64,000 nucleotides of DNA from Paracoccaceae bacterium (GCA_028875855.1 JAGWVA010000009.1:1-64000); one strand, 5' to 3'; positions 35,983 through 45,756 are shown, counted from the first letter of the stretch. The notes: generated by a model from the letters alone, not told the origin. Program-made: numbers and translations.

Positions 35983-36384
35983 CTATAGCCAGTCCCGAAG
36001 TATGGGGATCAGGGGTTCGTCCGCGGGCGGCATCGGGTAATCGCGCAATTCGCTGACCCGCGCCCATTTCAGGACCTGCCCTTCGCGCCCGCGCGGCGTG
36101 CCCTCCCACTTGCGGCAGGCAAAGAGCGGCATCAGCAGGTGGAAATCGTCATAGGCGTGGCTGGCGAAGGTCAGCGGCGCAAGGCAGCTTTTCCACGTCT
36201 CGATGCCCAGTTCCTCGTGCAGTTCCCGGATCAGCGCCGCTTCGGGGCTTTCGCCCGGCTCGACCTTGCCGCCGGGGAATTCCCAGAGGCCCGCGAGGGA
36301 TTTGCCTTCGGGCCTTTGCGCCAGCAAGACGCGGCCATCGACGTCGATCAACGCGACGGCGGAAACCAGGACGATGCGGCTCAC
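35983..36384 (-). CDS. mutT: 8-oxo-dGTP diphosphatase MutT
   Basis: A 133-residue Nudix hydrolase that cleans 8-oxo-dGTP from the nucleotide pool. The Nudix box GGKVEPGESPEAALIRELHEELGIE is complete (G-x5-E-x7-REUXEEXGU). The N-terminal VLLAQRPEGKSLAGLWEFPGGK matches MutT proper. The start is GTG at 36384, overlapping the argJ stop by four bases (GTGA), which decides against a later ATG. It is the distal gene of an argJ-mutT pair. Confidence 0.92.
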   Translation of the reverse strand: MSRIVLVSAVALIDVDGRVLLAQRPEGKSLAGLWEFPGGKVEPGESPEAALIRELHEELGIETWKSCLAPLTFASHAYDDFHLLMPLFACRKWEGTPRGREGQVLKWARVSELRDYPMPPADEPLIPILRDWL

Positions 36385-37763
36385 GACCGGTAATCGGCGT
36401 TGATATCGATGTAGCGATGCGTCAGGTCGCAGGTCCAGACCGTCTTCGCGCCCTTGCCAAGCCCGAGATCCACCTGGATCAGCAATTCCTGCCCCTTCAT
36501 ATGCGCCGCGCCGTCTTCCTCGCGGTAGTCCGGGGCGCGCCAGCCCTTTTCGGCCACCAGCACGTCGCCGAAGCGGATGGTCAGGCGGTCGCGGTCGGCC
36601 AGCGCGCCGGACTTTCCGACGGCGGCGACGATGCGGCCCCAGTTCGGGTCTTCGCCGGCAATGGCGGTCTTGACCAGCGGCGAGTTGGCGATCGCCATCG
36701 CAACCCGGTGCGCATCCGCCGCGTCGGCCGCGCCGGTCACGCGGATTTCCACGAATTTCGTCGCCCCCTCGCCATCGCGGATCACCTGATGGGCAAGGTC
36801 CATCATCACGCCCCGCAGCGCCGCCTCGAAAGCCTTGGCGACCGGAGTGCGCAGCTTGATCTCTGCCGCGGGGCTCTGGCCCGTGGCGGCAAGGATCAGC
36901 GCGTCCGAGGTAGAGGTGTCGCTATCGACCGTGATCGCGTTGAAGGTCTCGTCCACGTTGCGCGACAGCATCTTCTGCAGGGCCGCGGGCTCGATCTTCG
37001 CATCGGTGAAGATATAGACCAGCATCGTCGCCATGTCGGGCGCGATCATGCCCGAACCCTTGGCGATGCCCGCGATGCGGATCGGCCCACCCTCGCCCGC
37101 CACTTCGGCCATGGCGCCCTTGGGGAAGGTGTCGGTCGTCATGATGGCCCGGGCCGCCATCTCGATCCCGGCGGGGTCGAGCGCGCCCTGAAGATCGCCG
37201 ATCTTCGCCGTGATCCGGTCGAAGGGCAGCGGTTCGCCGATCACGCCGGTCGAGGAGGAAAAGACCCGCGCGCGCGGGATGCCAAGCTTTTCAGCCACGG
37301 CGCCGGTGACGGCGTCCACGGCGTCCTGACCGGCAGCCCCCGTGAAGGCATTGGCATTGCCCGAGTTCACGATGATCGCCGCACCCTCATCGGTGGCGGG
37401 TTTCCTCGTGGCAAGCTTTGCCTGACAATCCAGAACGCAGGCCGCCCGGGTGGACGACCGCGTGAAGACCCCGGCCACGGCCGTGCCCGGGGCGAGACGG
37501 ACGAGCATCACGTCCGTCCGGTTCTTGTAGCGCACCCCGGCCTCGACCGCGGCGAACTCGACCCCGGCGATGACCGGCAGGGCCGGGAACCCGCCCTTGG
37601 GCGCGAGCGGAGAGACGGGATTGGGCGCCTTTGCGGGCTTTGCCGGGGCTGTGTCGGCCCCGGCGGCAACCGGCTCGGCGTCCAGCTTCTTGCGAAGCTT
37701 GCTGACCTTCTGCCGCAGTTTCTTCGCTTCCGCTTTCCAGTCGCCGGTCTTGTGCTTGGCCAT
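36381..37763 (-). CDS. argJ: Bifunctional glutamate N-acetyltransferase / amino-acid acetyltransferase, N-terminally extended
   Basis: A 460-residue ArgJ for the cyclic arginine pathway: it moves the acetyl group from N-acetylornithine to glutamate. The self-cleavage site is KGSGMIAPDMATML, where Thr246 becomes the N-terminal nucleophile of the beta chain; NSGNANAFTG and FSSSTGVIGEPLP are also conserved. The first 50 residues are extra: a lysine-rich heptad-like segment (residues 8-30) and a Pro/Ala linker before the canonical start (SPLAPKGGFPALPVIAGVEF). The extension is in frame from the first ATG. Overlaps mutT. Confidence 0.94.
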   Translation of the reverse strand: MAKHKTGDWKAEAKKLRQKVSKLRKKLDAEPVAAGADTAPAKPAKAPNPVSPLAPKGGFPALPVIAGVEFAAVEAGVRYKNRTDVMLVRLAPGTAVAGVFTRSSTRAACVLDCQAKLATRKPATDEGAAIIVNSGNANAFTGAAGQDAVDAVTGAVAEKLGIPRARVFSSSTGVIGEPLPFDRITAKIGDLQGALDPAGIEMAARAIMTTDTFPKGAMAEVAGEGGPIRIAGIAKGSGMIAPDMATMLVYIFTDAKIEPAALQKMLSRNVDETFNAITVDSDTSTSDALILAATGQSPAAEIKLRTPVAKAFEAALRGVMMDLAHQVIRDGEGATKFVEIRVTGAADAADAHRVAMAIANSPLVKTAIAGEDPNWGRIVAAVGKSGALADRDRLTIRFGDVLVAEKGWRAPDYREEDGAAHMKGQELLIQVDLGLGKGAKTVWTCDLTHRYIDINADYRS

Positions 37764-37783
37764 TCCCGTCTCTCTCGTTCGGG

Positions 37784-38701
37784 TCAGTTGTTGAGCAGGT
37801 TCGTGTCCATCACGATAGCGGGATCGACCCCGGCATCGCTATGGGTAATCTGCGCGGTCTCGCTCAGCGCCTTGATCTTGGCGGAGACGGCGTCCTGCTC
37901 AAGCTGCTTGGTCAGTTCCGGCGTCACTTCCTGCAGCGTCGGCAGCTTGGCCGGGCGGGTGCCTTCCAGCTTGATGATGTGCCAGCCGAACTGCGTCTTC
38001 ACCGGGGCCGAGATCTCGCCCGGCTTCAGCTTCATCACCGCATCCTCGAACGGCTTGACCATCATGCCCGCGCCGAACCAGCCGAGATCGCCGCCCTGCT
38101 GGGCCGATCCGTCCTTCGAATTCTCCTTGGCCAGCTTCGCGAAATCGGCCCCGGCCTTCAGCTTGGCCTCGAGGTCGAGCGCCTCTTTCTCGGTCGGCAC
38201 GAGGATATGGGCGGCATGGTATTCGGTGCCGGGCGTGGCCTTGGCGTATTTCGCGTCATAGGCCGCCTTCAGCGCCGCGGGCGTCACCGCATCCTTGACC
38301 GCCGCCACCAGCGCGATGTTCGCCATGAAGGCGCGCTTGTTGTTGGCAAGCTCAAGCTGATCCTTTTTCGTCAGCGATTTCTCGACCGACTGCTGAAGCA
38401 GGGTCTGCTGAACGAGCTGGCTCAGCACGCCCTTGAACAGGGTGTCGGGGGGAAGCTGCTTGTATTGCGCCGGAAGCTGACCGGCGAGCGCGATCACATC
38501 GCCCACGGTGATCTGCGTCCCGTTCACCGTCGCCAGCACCGTGTCTGCCGTGACCGGCTTGCCGGTCTTCGAATTGACGGTGGACGGCGCCGCATCGGTC
38601 ACCGTCGCAGAGGCCCCGGAATTGGCACCGGCAGCGAAGGCCGGCATGGCAAGGCCAAGCGCGAGCACGCTGCCAAGGCACAATTTCGTCAGTTTCGGCA
38701 T
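37784..38701 (-). CDS. Exported parvulin-type peptidyl-prolyl isomerase
   Basis: A 305-residue protein with a cleavable signal peptide (KLTKLCLGSVLALGLAMPAFA), a SurA/PrsA-like N-terminal helical region (about 60-160) and a rotamase domain (about 165-260: EYHAAHILVPTEKEALDL, QQGGDLGWFGAGMMVKPFEDAVMKLKPGEIS, QFGWHIIKLEGTR). It should assist folding of secreted proteins in the periplasm. AAGGGAG precedes the ATG at 38701. It is divergent from secA, so export and folding genes share a control region. Confidence 0.9.
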   Translation of the reverse strand: MPKLTKLCLGSVLALGLAMPAFAAGANSGASATVTDAAPSTVNSKTGKPVTADTVLATVNGTQITVGDVIALAGQLPAQYKQLPPDTLFKGVLSQLVQQTLLQQSVEKSLTKKDQLELANNKRAFMANIALVAAVKDAVTPAALKAAYDAKYAKATPGTEYHAAHILVPTEKEALDLEAKLKAGADFAKLAKENSKDGSAQQGGDLGWFGAGMMVKPFEDAVMKLKPGEISAPVKTQFGWHIIKLEGTRPAKLPTLQEVTPELTKQLEQDAVSAKIKALSETAQITHSDAGVDPAIVMDTNLLNN

Positions 38702-38741
38702 GTAAGGCAAACTCCCTTGTGGGCCGCGCTCTCCCGCGACG

Positions 38742-38770
38742 TTGACACTCATCCGGCAGCCGCTTACATC
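38742..38770 (+). promoter_or_regulatory. Possible secA promoter
   Basis: TTGACA (38742-38747), a 17-base spacer and TACATC (38765-38770), within the parvulin-secA divergent region. The -35 is perfect, the -10 moderate. A start near 38777 gives a 110-base secA leader. Confidence 0.45.
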
Positions 38771-38886
38771 GCAGACGTCGTATGAGCAACGGTTGCCGGG
38801 TCTGCTACGCCTATCTAGGCAAGCCTCCGCAGGCGGGCAAGGCCAAGCCTCACGCGGCGATGCAGGAACGATCAACCGGAGAAGAC

Positions 38887-41595
38887 ATGCTCGGGCTCGG
38901 AAATCTCGCCAGGAAGGCCTTCGGCACGCCAAACGACCGCAAGGTAAAGGCGACGCGCCCGATCGTGGCGAAGATCAACGCGCTCGAACCGGAGTTCAAG
39001 GCCCTTTCGGACGACGGCATCAAGCAGAAGACGGCCGAGTTCAAGGAACGCATCGCAAAAGGCGAAAGCCTCGACGATCTTCTGCCGGAAGCCTTTGCGA
39101 ACTGCCGCGAAGGCGCGCGCCGCGCGCTTGGCCTGCGGGCCTTCGACACGCAGCTCATGGGCGGTATCTTCCTGCATCAGGGCAATATCGCCGAGATGAA
39201 GACCGGCGAAGGCAAGACGCTCGTCGCCACCTTCCCGGCCTATCTGAACGCGCTGGCCGGCAAGGGCGTGCACATCGTCACGGTGAACGACTACCTTGCC
39301 AAGCGGGACGCCGACTGGATGGGCAAGGTCTATGGCCAGCTTGGCCTGACCACGGGCGTGGTCTATCCCTACCAGGACGAGGGCGAGAAGCGCCTCGCCT
39401 ACGCGGCCGACGTGACCTATGCCACGAACAACGAGCTTGGCTTCGATTACCTGCGCGACAACATGAAGTCCGAGCTGTCGGAGATGACGCAGCGTGATCA
39501 CTTCTTCGCGATCGTGGACGAGGTCGACTCCATCCTGATCGACGAGGCCCGGACCCCGCTCATCATCTCGGGTCCGAGCGACGACCGCTCCGAGCTTTAC
39601 AACGCCATCGACAAGCTTCTGCCGGAACTGAAGGAAGAGCATTACAAGCTCGACGAGAAGGACCGCACCGTTTCCTTCACCGAGGAAGGCAACGAGTTCA
39701 TGGAACAGCGCCTGCTGGACCTTGGCATCCTGCCCGAGGGCCAGACGCTTTACGACCCCGAGTCCACGACGCTTGTTCACCACGTCACGCAGGCGCTGCG
39801 CGCCCATACGCTGTTTCACCGCGACAAGGACTACATCGTCCGCGACGGCGAGGTGATGCTGATCGACGAATTCACCGGCCGCATGATGAAGGGCCGCCGC
39901 CTGTCCGAGGGCCTGCATCAGGCGATCGAGGCCAAGGAGCATGTCGCGATCCAGCCGGAGAACGTCACGCTCGCCTCCGTCACCTTCCAGAACTACTTCC
40001 GCCTTTACGACAAGCTTGCGGGCATGACCGGCACGGCGCTGACCGAGGCCGAGGAATTCATGGAGATCTACAAGCTGGGCGTGGTCGAGGTTCCGACCAA
40101 CCGGCCCATCGCCCGCAAGGATGAGAACGACCAGGTCTACCGCTCGGCGCGCGAGAAATACGACGCCATCGTCGGCATGATCCGCGAGGCGCATCAAAAG
40201 GGCCAGCCGATCCTTGTCGGCACGACCTCGATCGAGAAATCGGAATTCCTGTCCGACATGCTTCAGAAGGAAGGCGTGCCGCACAACGTGCTGAACGCCC
40301 GCCAGCACGAACAGGAAGCCCAGATCGTGGCCGACGCCGGCAAGCTGGGCGCGGTGACCATCGCCACCAACATGGCCGGCCGCGGCACCGACATCCAGTT
40401 GGGCGGCAACGTCGAGATGAAGGTGATGGAGGCGCTGGACGCCGATCCGACCGCCGACCCCGACGCGCTGCGCGAACGGATCGAGACCGAACACGCCGCC
40501 GAGAAGAAGGCGGTGCTGGAAGCAGGCGGCCTGTTCGTCCTTGGCACCGAACGTCACGAAAGCCGCCGGATCGACAACCAGCTCCGCGGTCGCTCGGGCC
40601 GTCAGGGCGACCCGGGCCGGTCGGTCTTCTTCCTGTCGCTGGAAGACGACCTGATGCGCATCTTCGGGTCCGACCGTCTGGAGTCCGTGCTCTCGAAGCT
40701 GGGCATGAAGGAAGGCGAGGCGATCATCCACCCCTGGGTGAACAAGAGCCTTGAGAAGGCGCAGTCCAAGGTCGAGGCGCGCAACTTCGACATCCGCAAG
40801 CAGCTTCTGAAGTTCGACGACGTGATGAACGAGCAGCGCAAGGTCATCTTTGGCCAGCGCCGCGAGATCATGGAAGCCGACGATCTGTCCGAAGTCGTGC
40901 GCGACATGCGCCATCAGGTGATCGACGACATGGTGGACGACCACCTGCCGCCGCGCAGCTATGCCGACCAGTGGGATACCGAAGGCCTGCACGAAGCGGT
41001 GCAGACCAAGCTGATGATGGATGTCCCCGTCGCGGCCTGGGCCGAAGAGGAAGGCGTCGATCAGGACGTGATGCGCGAGCGTCTCTACGAGGCCTCCGAG
41101 ACCTTCTTTGCCGACAAGACCGCCTCCTTCGGTGCCGAGACGATGCGGCAGATCGAAAAGCAGGTTCTGCTGCAGACCATCGACGCCAAGTGGCGCGAGC
41201 ATCTTGTGACGCTGGAACACCTGCGGTCGGTCATCGGCTTCCGCGGCTATGCGCAGAAGGACCCGCTGAACGAATACAAGAACGAGTCCTTCCAGCTTTT
41301 CGAATCCATGCTCAACGCCCTGCGGCTTGACGTGACGCAGCGGCTGGCGCAGGTGCGCTCGCTCACGCAGGAAGAGCAGGAAGAGATGATGCGCCAGTTC
41401 ATGGCGCAGCAGCAGGACGCCGAAGCCCAGATCCGGCAGCTCGAGACGGTGGGCGCCGATACCCCGGCGCAGGAGCCGCTGATCGCCGGGTTCAACGAGG
41501 CAGATCCGTCGACCTGGGGCAACCCGGGCCGGAACGATCCCTGCCCCTGCGGTTCGGGCGCGAAGTTCAAGCACTGCCACGGCCGGCTGGCCTGA
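38887..41595 (+). CDS. secA: Preprotein translocase ATPase SecA
   Basis: A 902-residue SecA motor that pushes preproteins through SecYEG. Walker A is MKTGEGKT and Walker B is [20 protein letters not shown]. The helicase motif block [16 protein letters not shown] and [35 protein letters not shown] is intact. The C-terminal SEC-C zinc motif ([18 protein letters not shown]) binds SecB and phospholipid. The ATG at 38887 follows CGGAGAAG; an upstream in-frame ATG at 38782 lacks support. Confidence 0.97.
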   Translation: MLGLGNLARKAFGTPNDRKVKATRPIVAKINALEPEFKALSDDGIKQKTAEFKERIAKGESLDDLLPEAFANCREGARRALGLRAFDTQLMGGIFLHQGNIAEMKTGEGKTLVATFPAYLNALAGKGVHIVTVNDYLAKRDADWMGKVYGQLGLTTGVVYPYQDEGEKRLAYAADVTYATNNELGFDYLRDNMKSELSEMTQRDHFFAIVDEVDSILIDEARTPLIISGPSDDRSELYNAIDKLLPELKEEHYKLDEKDRTVSFTEEGNEFMEQRLLDLGILPEGQTLYDPESTTLVHHVTQALRAHTLFHRDKDYIVRDGEVMLIDEFTGRMMKGRRLSEGLHQAIEAKEHVAIQPENVTLASVTFQNYFRLYDKLAGMTGTALTEAEEFMEIYKLGVVEVPTNRPIARKDENDQVYRSAREKYDAIVGMIREAHQKGQPILVGTTSIEKSEFLSDMLQKEGVPHNVLNARQHEQEAQIVADAGKLGAVTIATNMAGRGTDIQLGGNVEMKVMEALDADPTADPDALRERIETEHAAEKKAVLEAGGLFVLGTERHESRRIDNQLRGRSGRQGDPGRSVFFLSLEDDLMRIFGSDRLESVLSKLGMKEGEAIIHPWVNKSLEKAQSKVEARNFDIRKQLLKFDDVMNEQRKVIFGQRREIMEADDLSEVVRDMRHQVIDDMVDDHLPPRSYADQWDTEGLHEAVQTKLMMDVPVAAWAEEEGVDQDVMRERLYEASETFFADKTASFGAETMRQIEKQVLLQTIDAKWREHLVTLEHLRSVIGFRGYAQKDPLNEYKNESFQLFESMLNALRLDVTQRLAQVRSLTQEEQEEMMRQFMAQQQDAEAQIRQLETVGADTPAQEPLIAGFNEADPSTWGNPGRNDPCPCGSGAKFKHCHGRLA

Positions 41596-41677
41596 CGGTC
41601 CGCCCCGCGCGTAGCCTGAAGGCGGGGCCGTCACGGCCTTGCCTTTGACCTGCCATCGCTCCGCCTCATTCGATTGT

Positions 41678-41701
41678 CACGTTTCGGGAAACCGAAAAGT
41701 G
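41678..41701 (+). other. GNRA-tetraloop hairpin upstream of the 41715 gene
   Basis: TTTCGG-GAAA-CCGAAA (41682-41697) extends over a G-A mismatch to CAC/GTG. It ends 13 bases before the start codon at 41715. A 5'-UTR stability or translational element is possible; no known family recognised. Confidence 0.4.
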
Positions 41702-41714
41702 AGTCTCGAAGGCC

Positions 41715-42641
41715 ATGAACCGGAAACGACAGATCGCGATGGTGGCAGCCACGTTCTTTCTGGCTGCCGCGACCGGACAATACATGCAGACGACCACGCC
41801 GCGTCCTGAGACGCCGCCGGTCGTTCCGACGCTTTTTGCCACGACGTCCGCCACACCGCGCCCGGATATGACGCCGCCGGTCATTCCGGGAACGATCATG
41901 CCGACGACGCCCGTTGCACAGCCGTCCCTGCCGAGCCTTGCACCGGACGCCTCCGCCAGCCTGCCCATGCCGACGCAGTGTGGCCCGCAACTGACGCTTG
42001 CCCCCCAACCCGGCGCCATGCTGGCGCTTACGCTCATGGCGCCCTGCCATGCGGGCGAACGGGTCGTGATCCTGTCGGACGATCTGTCCTTCACCGATCT
42101 CACGGGCGCGGACGGGCGGCTTGCCCTTTCGGTGCCGGCGATGCGCGATCCCGCGCGGATCACGGTGCGCTTCATGGGCGGGCAGAAGGTGGTCGCAGCG
42201 GCCGATGTGCACGAACTGGCGGACTTTCACCGGATCGCCGTGCAGTGGATGGCGCCGGACGCCTTCCGCATCGACGCGCTGGAAAACGGGGCGAGCTTCG
42301 GCGCTGCGGGCGACATCTCGGCCAAGACCCCCGGTCAGCCGGCGGCAGCCAAGCGGGCCAAGGGCGGTTTCCTGACCGTCCTGGGGAACGCCTCGGTCCC
42401 GATGGCGTTGCAGGCAGAGGTCTATTCCGTGCCCAAACGGCTAGCCAAGCGCTCGCTTGTGATCGTCGAGGCCCCGGTGACCGCCAAGACCTGCGGTCGG
42501 TCCTTGCTGGCGCAGGCGGTCGTCGCGGGGCGCCCGGCGCAGGATGTGAACCTTGCGATGCCGGACTGCAATCCGGCGAATGACGGCCAGTTCGTCGCCC
42601 TGACCGGGCTTGCGAATGCGCTTGCCGTCGCCTCCAACTGA
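41715..42641 (+). CDS. Membrane-anchored or secreted protein of unknown function downstream of secA
   Basis: A 308-residue protein. It has an N-terminal hydrophobic signal/anchor (residues 6-20) and a Pro/Thr-rich linker (about 25-85) with the imperfect duplication RPETPPVVP / RPDMTPPVIP. A predicted beta-rich domain follows (PQCGPQLTLAPQPGAMLALTLMAPCHAGERVVI...), with two cysteine pairs that could be disulfides. I recall relatives labelled translocase, apparently only because they sit beside secA; nothing in the sequence supports that. GAAGG precedes the ATG. Its stop abuts the convergent radC stop. Confidence 0.75.
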   Translation: MNRKRQIAMVAATFFLAAATGQYMQTTTPRPETPPVVPTLFATTSATPRPDMTPPVIPGTIMPTTPVAQPSLPSLAPDASASLPMPTQCGPQLTLAPQPGAMLALTLMAPCHAGERVVILSDDLSFTDLTGADGRLALSVPAMRDPARITVRFMGGQKVVAAADVHELADFHRIAVQWMAPDAFRIDALENGASFGAAGDISAKTPGQPAAAKRAKGGFLTVLGNASVPMALQAEVYSVPKRLAKRSLVIVEAPVTAKTCGRSLLAQAVVAGRPAQDVNLAMPDCNPANDGQFVALTGLANALAVASN

Positions 42642-43403
42642 TCAGATGTAGCCAGCCGAGCGCAGGCTCACCTCACGCGATTTGCCGATGATGAGGTGAT
42701 CGTGAAGCGTGAGACCAAGCACGCGCCCCGCCTCCATGATCTGCATCGTCATGGCGATATCGGCATCCGAGGGCGTGGGATCGCCCGACGGATGATTGTG
42801 CACGAGGATAAGGGCGGATGTGTTCACCTCGAGCCCGCGTTTCATGACCTCGCGCGGATAGACCGGCACATGATCCACGGTGCCACGGGCCTGTTCCTCG
42901 TCCGCGATCAGGACATTCTTCCGGTCGAGGTAAAGAACGCGGAACTGTTCGGTTTCGCGATGCGCCATGGTCGTGTGGCAGTAGTCGAGCAGCGCCGCCC
43001 AGCTTGACAGAACGGGCCGGTGCATCACCCGCGCCCGCGACATCCGGTGGGCTGCCGCCTCGACGATCTTGAGGTCCTGCACCACCGCCTCCCCCACGCC
43101 GGTGACCGACAGAAGGCGCGGCGGCGGGGCCGTCAGCACGCGGTTGAAATCCCCGAAGACCTCGATCAGGCGGTGAGCAAGCGGTTTGACATCCTGTCGG
43201 GGCACGGTGCGGAACAGGATCAGTTCCAGCAGTTCGTAATCCGGCACCGCATCGGCCCCGCCTTCGGAAAACCGCTGGCGCAGGCGGGCGCGGTGGTCCT
43301 TGATATAGGACGGCACCTTTCCCTGGGGCAGCGGCGCAATCTCGGCCTCGTCGCCCGGAAAGAGCGACATCGACGCTTCGTGAAACGCGGGACTCTGTGC
43401 CAT
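42642..43403 (-). CDS. radC: RadC family JAMM protein
   Basis: A 253-residue RadC-type protein. An N-terminal helix-hairpin-helix region (about 30-100) precedes the JAB/MPN metalloprotease-like domain, with metal motif ILVHNHPSGDPTPSDAD and the conserved end HDHLIIGKSREVSLRSAGYI. Despite the historical name its role in DNA repair is doubtful, and the biochemical function is unsettled. The ATG at 43403 is the first credible start. Confidence 0.92.
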   Translation of the reverse strand: MAQSPAFHEASMSLFPGDEAEIAPLPQGKVPSYIKDHRARLRQRFSEGGADAVPDYELLELILFRTVPRQDVKPLAHRLIEVFGDFNRVLTAPPPRLLSVTGVGEAVVQDLKIVEAAAHRMSRARVMHRPVLSSWAALLDYCHTTMAHRETEQFRVLYLDRKNVLIADEEQARGTVDHVPVYPREVMKRGLEVNTSALILVHNHPSGDPTPSDADIAMTMQIMEAGRVLGLTLHDHLIIGKSREVSLRSAGYI

Positions 43404-43459
43404 GCGCGACTGTTGCCCATGCCGGGTGAAAATTCGGTTAATGCCAGTCGCACCTCCGT

Positions 43460-43489
43460 TTGCCATCCCATCCGGCCCCATGCTAACAG
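43460..43489 (+). promoter_or_regulatory. Possible promoter of the MipA/OmpV gene
   Basis: TTGCCA (43460-43465), an 18-base spacer and TAACAG (43484-43489), within the radC-mipA divergent region. One base off the -35 consensus, weak -10. Confidence 0.35.
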
Positions 43490-43518
43490 CAAGGCCGGAC
43501 TTCGGGATGGGGAACGGA

Positions 43519-44358
43519 ATGATGAAGCGGCGGCTTGCAGCGGGAAGTCTGGCGGTGGCTCTGGCCGCAGCAACGGCAGCGCGGGCGGATGGCGCCCCCC
43601 CCGCCGCGCAGGGATACAAGCCGGGCACGCTGGAATACGGCATCTTCGTCGGCGGCCTCGTCTATCCGTCCTACCCTTCGGCCAAGGGCCATTCGCACAA
43701 GGTCGTGCCGGTTCCCTATCTGCATTACGAGGGGCGCTTTTTCTCGATCGGCGGCGGATCGATCGCGGCGGCGCATGTGGTCAAGAAACCGAGGCTGAAA
43801 TTCGACGTGAGCCTTGCCGGTTCCTTCGATGCCAACAGTTCCAGCGTTCCGGCGCGGGCGGGAATGCCCAGCCTTCATTACATCTTCGAGGCCGGGCCAG
43901 TCGTGACCTACCGGCTGGGTCAGGCGCTTGCCGCGACCTGGACCGCCGAGATCCCGCTGCGCGCCGTGTTCCAGACCGATCTGCACAGCCTCCATTTCCT
44001 GGGTGAAAGCTTTTCGCCGGGCGTCGCCGCGCATTGGGCGATGAAAGGTGCCGGCAATGCCGACGCCACGGTCAGGCTGCATGCCATCTTCGCAAGCCGC
44101 GGCGTGCAGGACTATTTCTACACGGTCGCCCCCAGCTATGCGACGCCCAGCCGCCCGGCCTACAGCGCGCGGGCGGGCTATCTGGGCAGCGAACTGGCCA
44201 TAACCTACGGCCGGGATCTCTCGCCGCGGGTCCGCATCTTCGGCTATGCCCGGCTTGGCTTCTACGGCGGCGCGGCCAACCATGGCAGCCCGCTGTTCGG
44301 CCAGAATGTCACGACCACCTTCGGCCTTGCCCTGCGCACGAAGCTGGGCGTCTGGTAG
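43519..44358 (+). CDS. MipA/OmpV family outer-membrane protein
   Basis: A 279-residue predicted outer-membrane beta-barrel. The signal peptide (residues 3-25, ending AARA) is followed by MipA/OmpV blocks GIFVGGLVYPSYPSAKGHSHKVVPVPYLHYEGRFFSIGGG and the C-terminal strands ending in an aromatic residue (Trp), as needed for barrel insertion. MipA is a murein-hydrolase scaffold in E. coli; most other members have no defined role. Tandem ATGs at 43519 and 43522 follow GGGGAA. It converges on fliI. Confidence 0.85.
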   Translation: MMKRRLAAGSLAVALAAATAARADGAPPAAQGYKPGTLEYGIFVGGLVYPSYPSAKGHSHKVVPVPYLHYEGRFFSIGGGSIAAAHVVKKPRLKFDVSLAGSFDANSSSVPARAGMPSLHYIFEAGPVVTYRLGQALAATWTAEIPLRAVFQTDLHSLHFLGESFSPGVAAHWAMKGAGNADATVRLHAIFASRGVQDYFYTVAPSYATPSRPAYSARAGYLGSELAITYGRDLSPRVRIFGYARLGFYGGAANHGSPLFGQNVTTTFGLALRTKLGVW

Positions 44359-44365
44359 GCCTGCC

Positions 44366-45694
44366 TCACCGGTCCGAACCCGTCGCGAGGCACGCCGCCA
44401 ACTGGGCGAAGCTTTCGCGCGCACCCTGCCCCGCGTCCTTGGCCAGAAAGGCATCGAGCGGGGGCCAGACCCGGATCGCCGCATCCACGACGGGATCGGA
44501 GCCGGGGGCGTAAAGGCCGGCCTGGATCATCACCTCGGCCCGATCATAGGCGCCAAGCAGACGCCGCGCTTCGGCGATGAGGCGGTTCTCATCTTCCGTT
44601 GCGACGTCGGGCAGGCTGCGCGAGACCGAGCGGAGAAGATCCACCGCGGGGAAACGCCCCCGCTCGGCGATCTGGCGATCGAGCACGACATGGCCGTCCA
44701 GCACGCCGCGCAGGATGTCGGCAATCGGTTCCTCCATGTCCGATCCGGCCACGAGAACGGTGAAGATCGCCGTGATGTCGCCCGCCCCCTCTACCCCCGG
44801 CCCCGCGCGTTCGGCCAGTGACATCACGAGATGCGAGGTCGAGGGGGGGAAGCCGCGCAGGCTCGCCCCCTCTCCCGCCGAAAGCGCGATTTCGCGGTGG
44901 GCCTCGGCAAAGCGGGTGATGGAATCCGCGAGGAACAGGACATGGGCGCCCTGATCGCGGAAGTGTTCGGCCACCGCCATCGCCGCCCAGGCGCAACGGC
45001 GGCGCAACAGGGGCGATTGATCCGACGTCGCCGTCACGACCACCGCCCGCGCCATGCCTTCGGGGCCAAGCACGGCCTCGACGAATTCGCGCAACTCACG
45101 CCCGCGTTCGCCCACAAGAGCGATGACGACGACGTCCGCCTCGACCCCGCGCGCGAATTTGGCGAGCAGGGTGGATTTGCCCACGCCCGACCCGGCGAAA
45201 AGGCCGATGCGCTGCCCGCGTGCGAGCGGCAGCAGCGTGTTGAAGACCGCCATCCCGGTTTCCAGCCGGCCGCCCAGCCGCCGCCGTTGCGCAGCCGCCG
45301 GAGCGATGGCCCGCAGGCGCCGCGGCGCCGGGCCGGGAAAAAGCGGCAAGCCGTCCAGCGGCTGGCCAAAGGGATCGACGATGCGGCCGATCCACGACCA
45401 GTCCGGGGCAATCGCCGTCTGGCCACCAAGTTCGACGCGCGCGCCGATGGCCAGCCCCTCAAGGCTGTCATCGGGAAGAACCGTCACGCAATCGCGCGCG
45501 ATCCGAAGCACTTCGCCCCCAAGCGCCACGCCGTCGCGACCCGCGATCGTCACGCGGTCGCCCAGGGCCGCCACATCCGACAGGCCCGTGACATGCAGCG
45601 TCCCCCCCGAAAGCTCGGCCACGCGGCCCATCCGGGTGACGGTGGGAATGGCCGCGATCCCTGCCACAAGCGCATCCAGCCCTATTTCGTGCAT
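44366..45694 (-). CDS. fliI: Flagellar export ATPase FliI
   Basis: A 442-residue FliI that energises unfolding and export of flagellar substrates. Walker A is GLFAGSGVGKST (residues 164-175). The F1-beta-like block ADSITRFAEAHREIALSAGE and the GRFPAVDLLRSVSRSLP segment are conserved. The N-terminal region is short, as in alphaproteobacteria. It is transcribed away from flgB with 84 bases between start codons. The usual partner genes fliH and fliJ are not adjacent, although a FliJ-like gene ends the facing operon. Confidence 0.95.
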   Translation of the reverse strand: MHEIGLDALVAGIAAIPTVTRMGRVAELSGGTLHVTGLSDVAALGDRVTIAGRDGVALGGEVLRIARDCVTVLPDDSLEGLAIGARVELGGQTAIAPDWSWIGRIVDPFGQPLDGLPLFPGPAPRRLRAIAPAAAQRRRLGGRLETGMAVFNTLLPLARGQRIGLFAGSGVGKSTLLAKFARGVEADVVVIALVGERGRELREFVEAVLGPEGMARAVVVTATSDQSPLLRRRCAWAAMAVAEHFRDQGAHVLFLADSITRFAEAHREIALSAGEGASLRGFPPSTSHLVMSLAERAGPGVEGAGDITAIFTVLVAGSDMEEPIADILRGVLDGHVVLDRQIAERGRFPAVDLLRSVSRSLPDVATEDENRLIAEARRLLGAYDRAEVMIQAGLYAPGSDPVVDAAIRVWPPLDAFLAKDAGQGARESFAQLAACLATGSDR

Positions 45695-45726
45695 CCGCGA
45701 TCCTTTCCCGCTGCTTCTTACCCTTT

Positions 45727-45756
45727 TTAAAGGAATCACCCTTAAGCCTTGGTGAA
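45727..45756. promoter_or_regulatory. TTAA-rich region between fliI and flgB, weak CtrA-site candidate
   Basis: TTAA at 45727-45730 and 45742-45745; the second is followed seven bases later by TGAA, one base off the CtrA half-site pattern TTAA-N7-TTAA. CtrA controls flagellar genes in many alphaproteobacteria, including one flagellar set of R. sphaeroides. Neither a perfect CtrA box nor a sigma-54 GG-N10-GC element is seen. Confidence 0.25.

Noticed and set aside
38872-41634. A 920-codon minus-strand open frame antisense to secA
   Set aside because: Shadow frame; secA is complete and unambiguous on the plus strand.
43402-43518. Upstream extensions of radC and the MipA/OmpV gene across their shared intergenic region
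   Set aside because: Both frames stay open, but the extensions overlap each other, lack conserved residues, and the signal peptide of the MipA/OmpV protein begins at 43519-43522.
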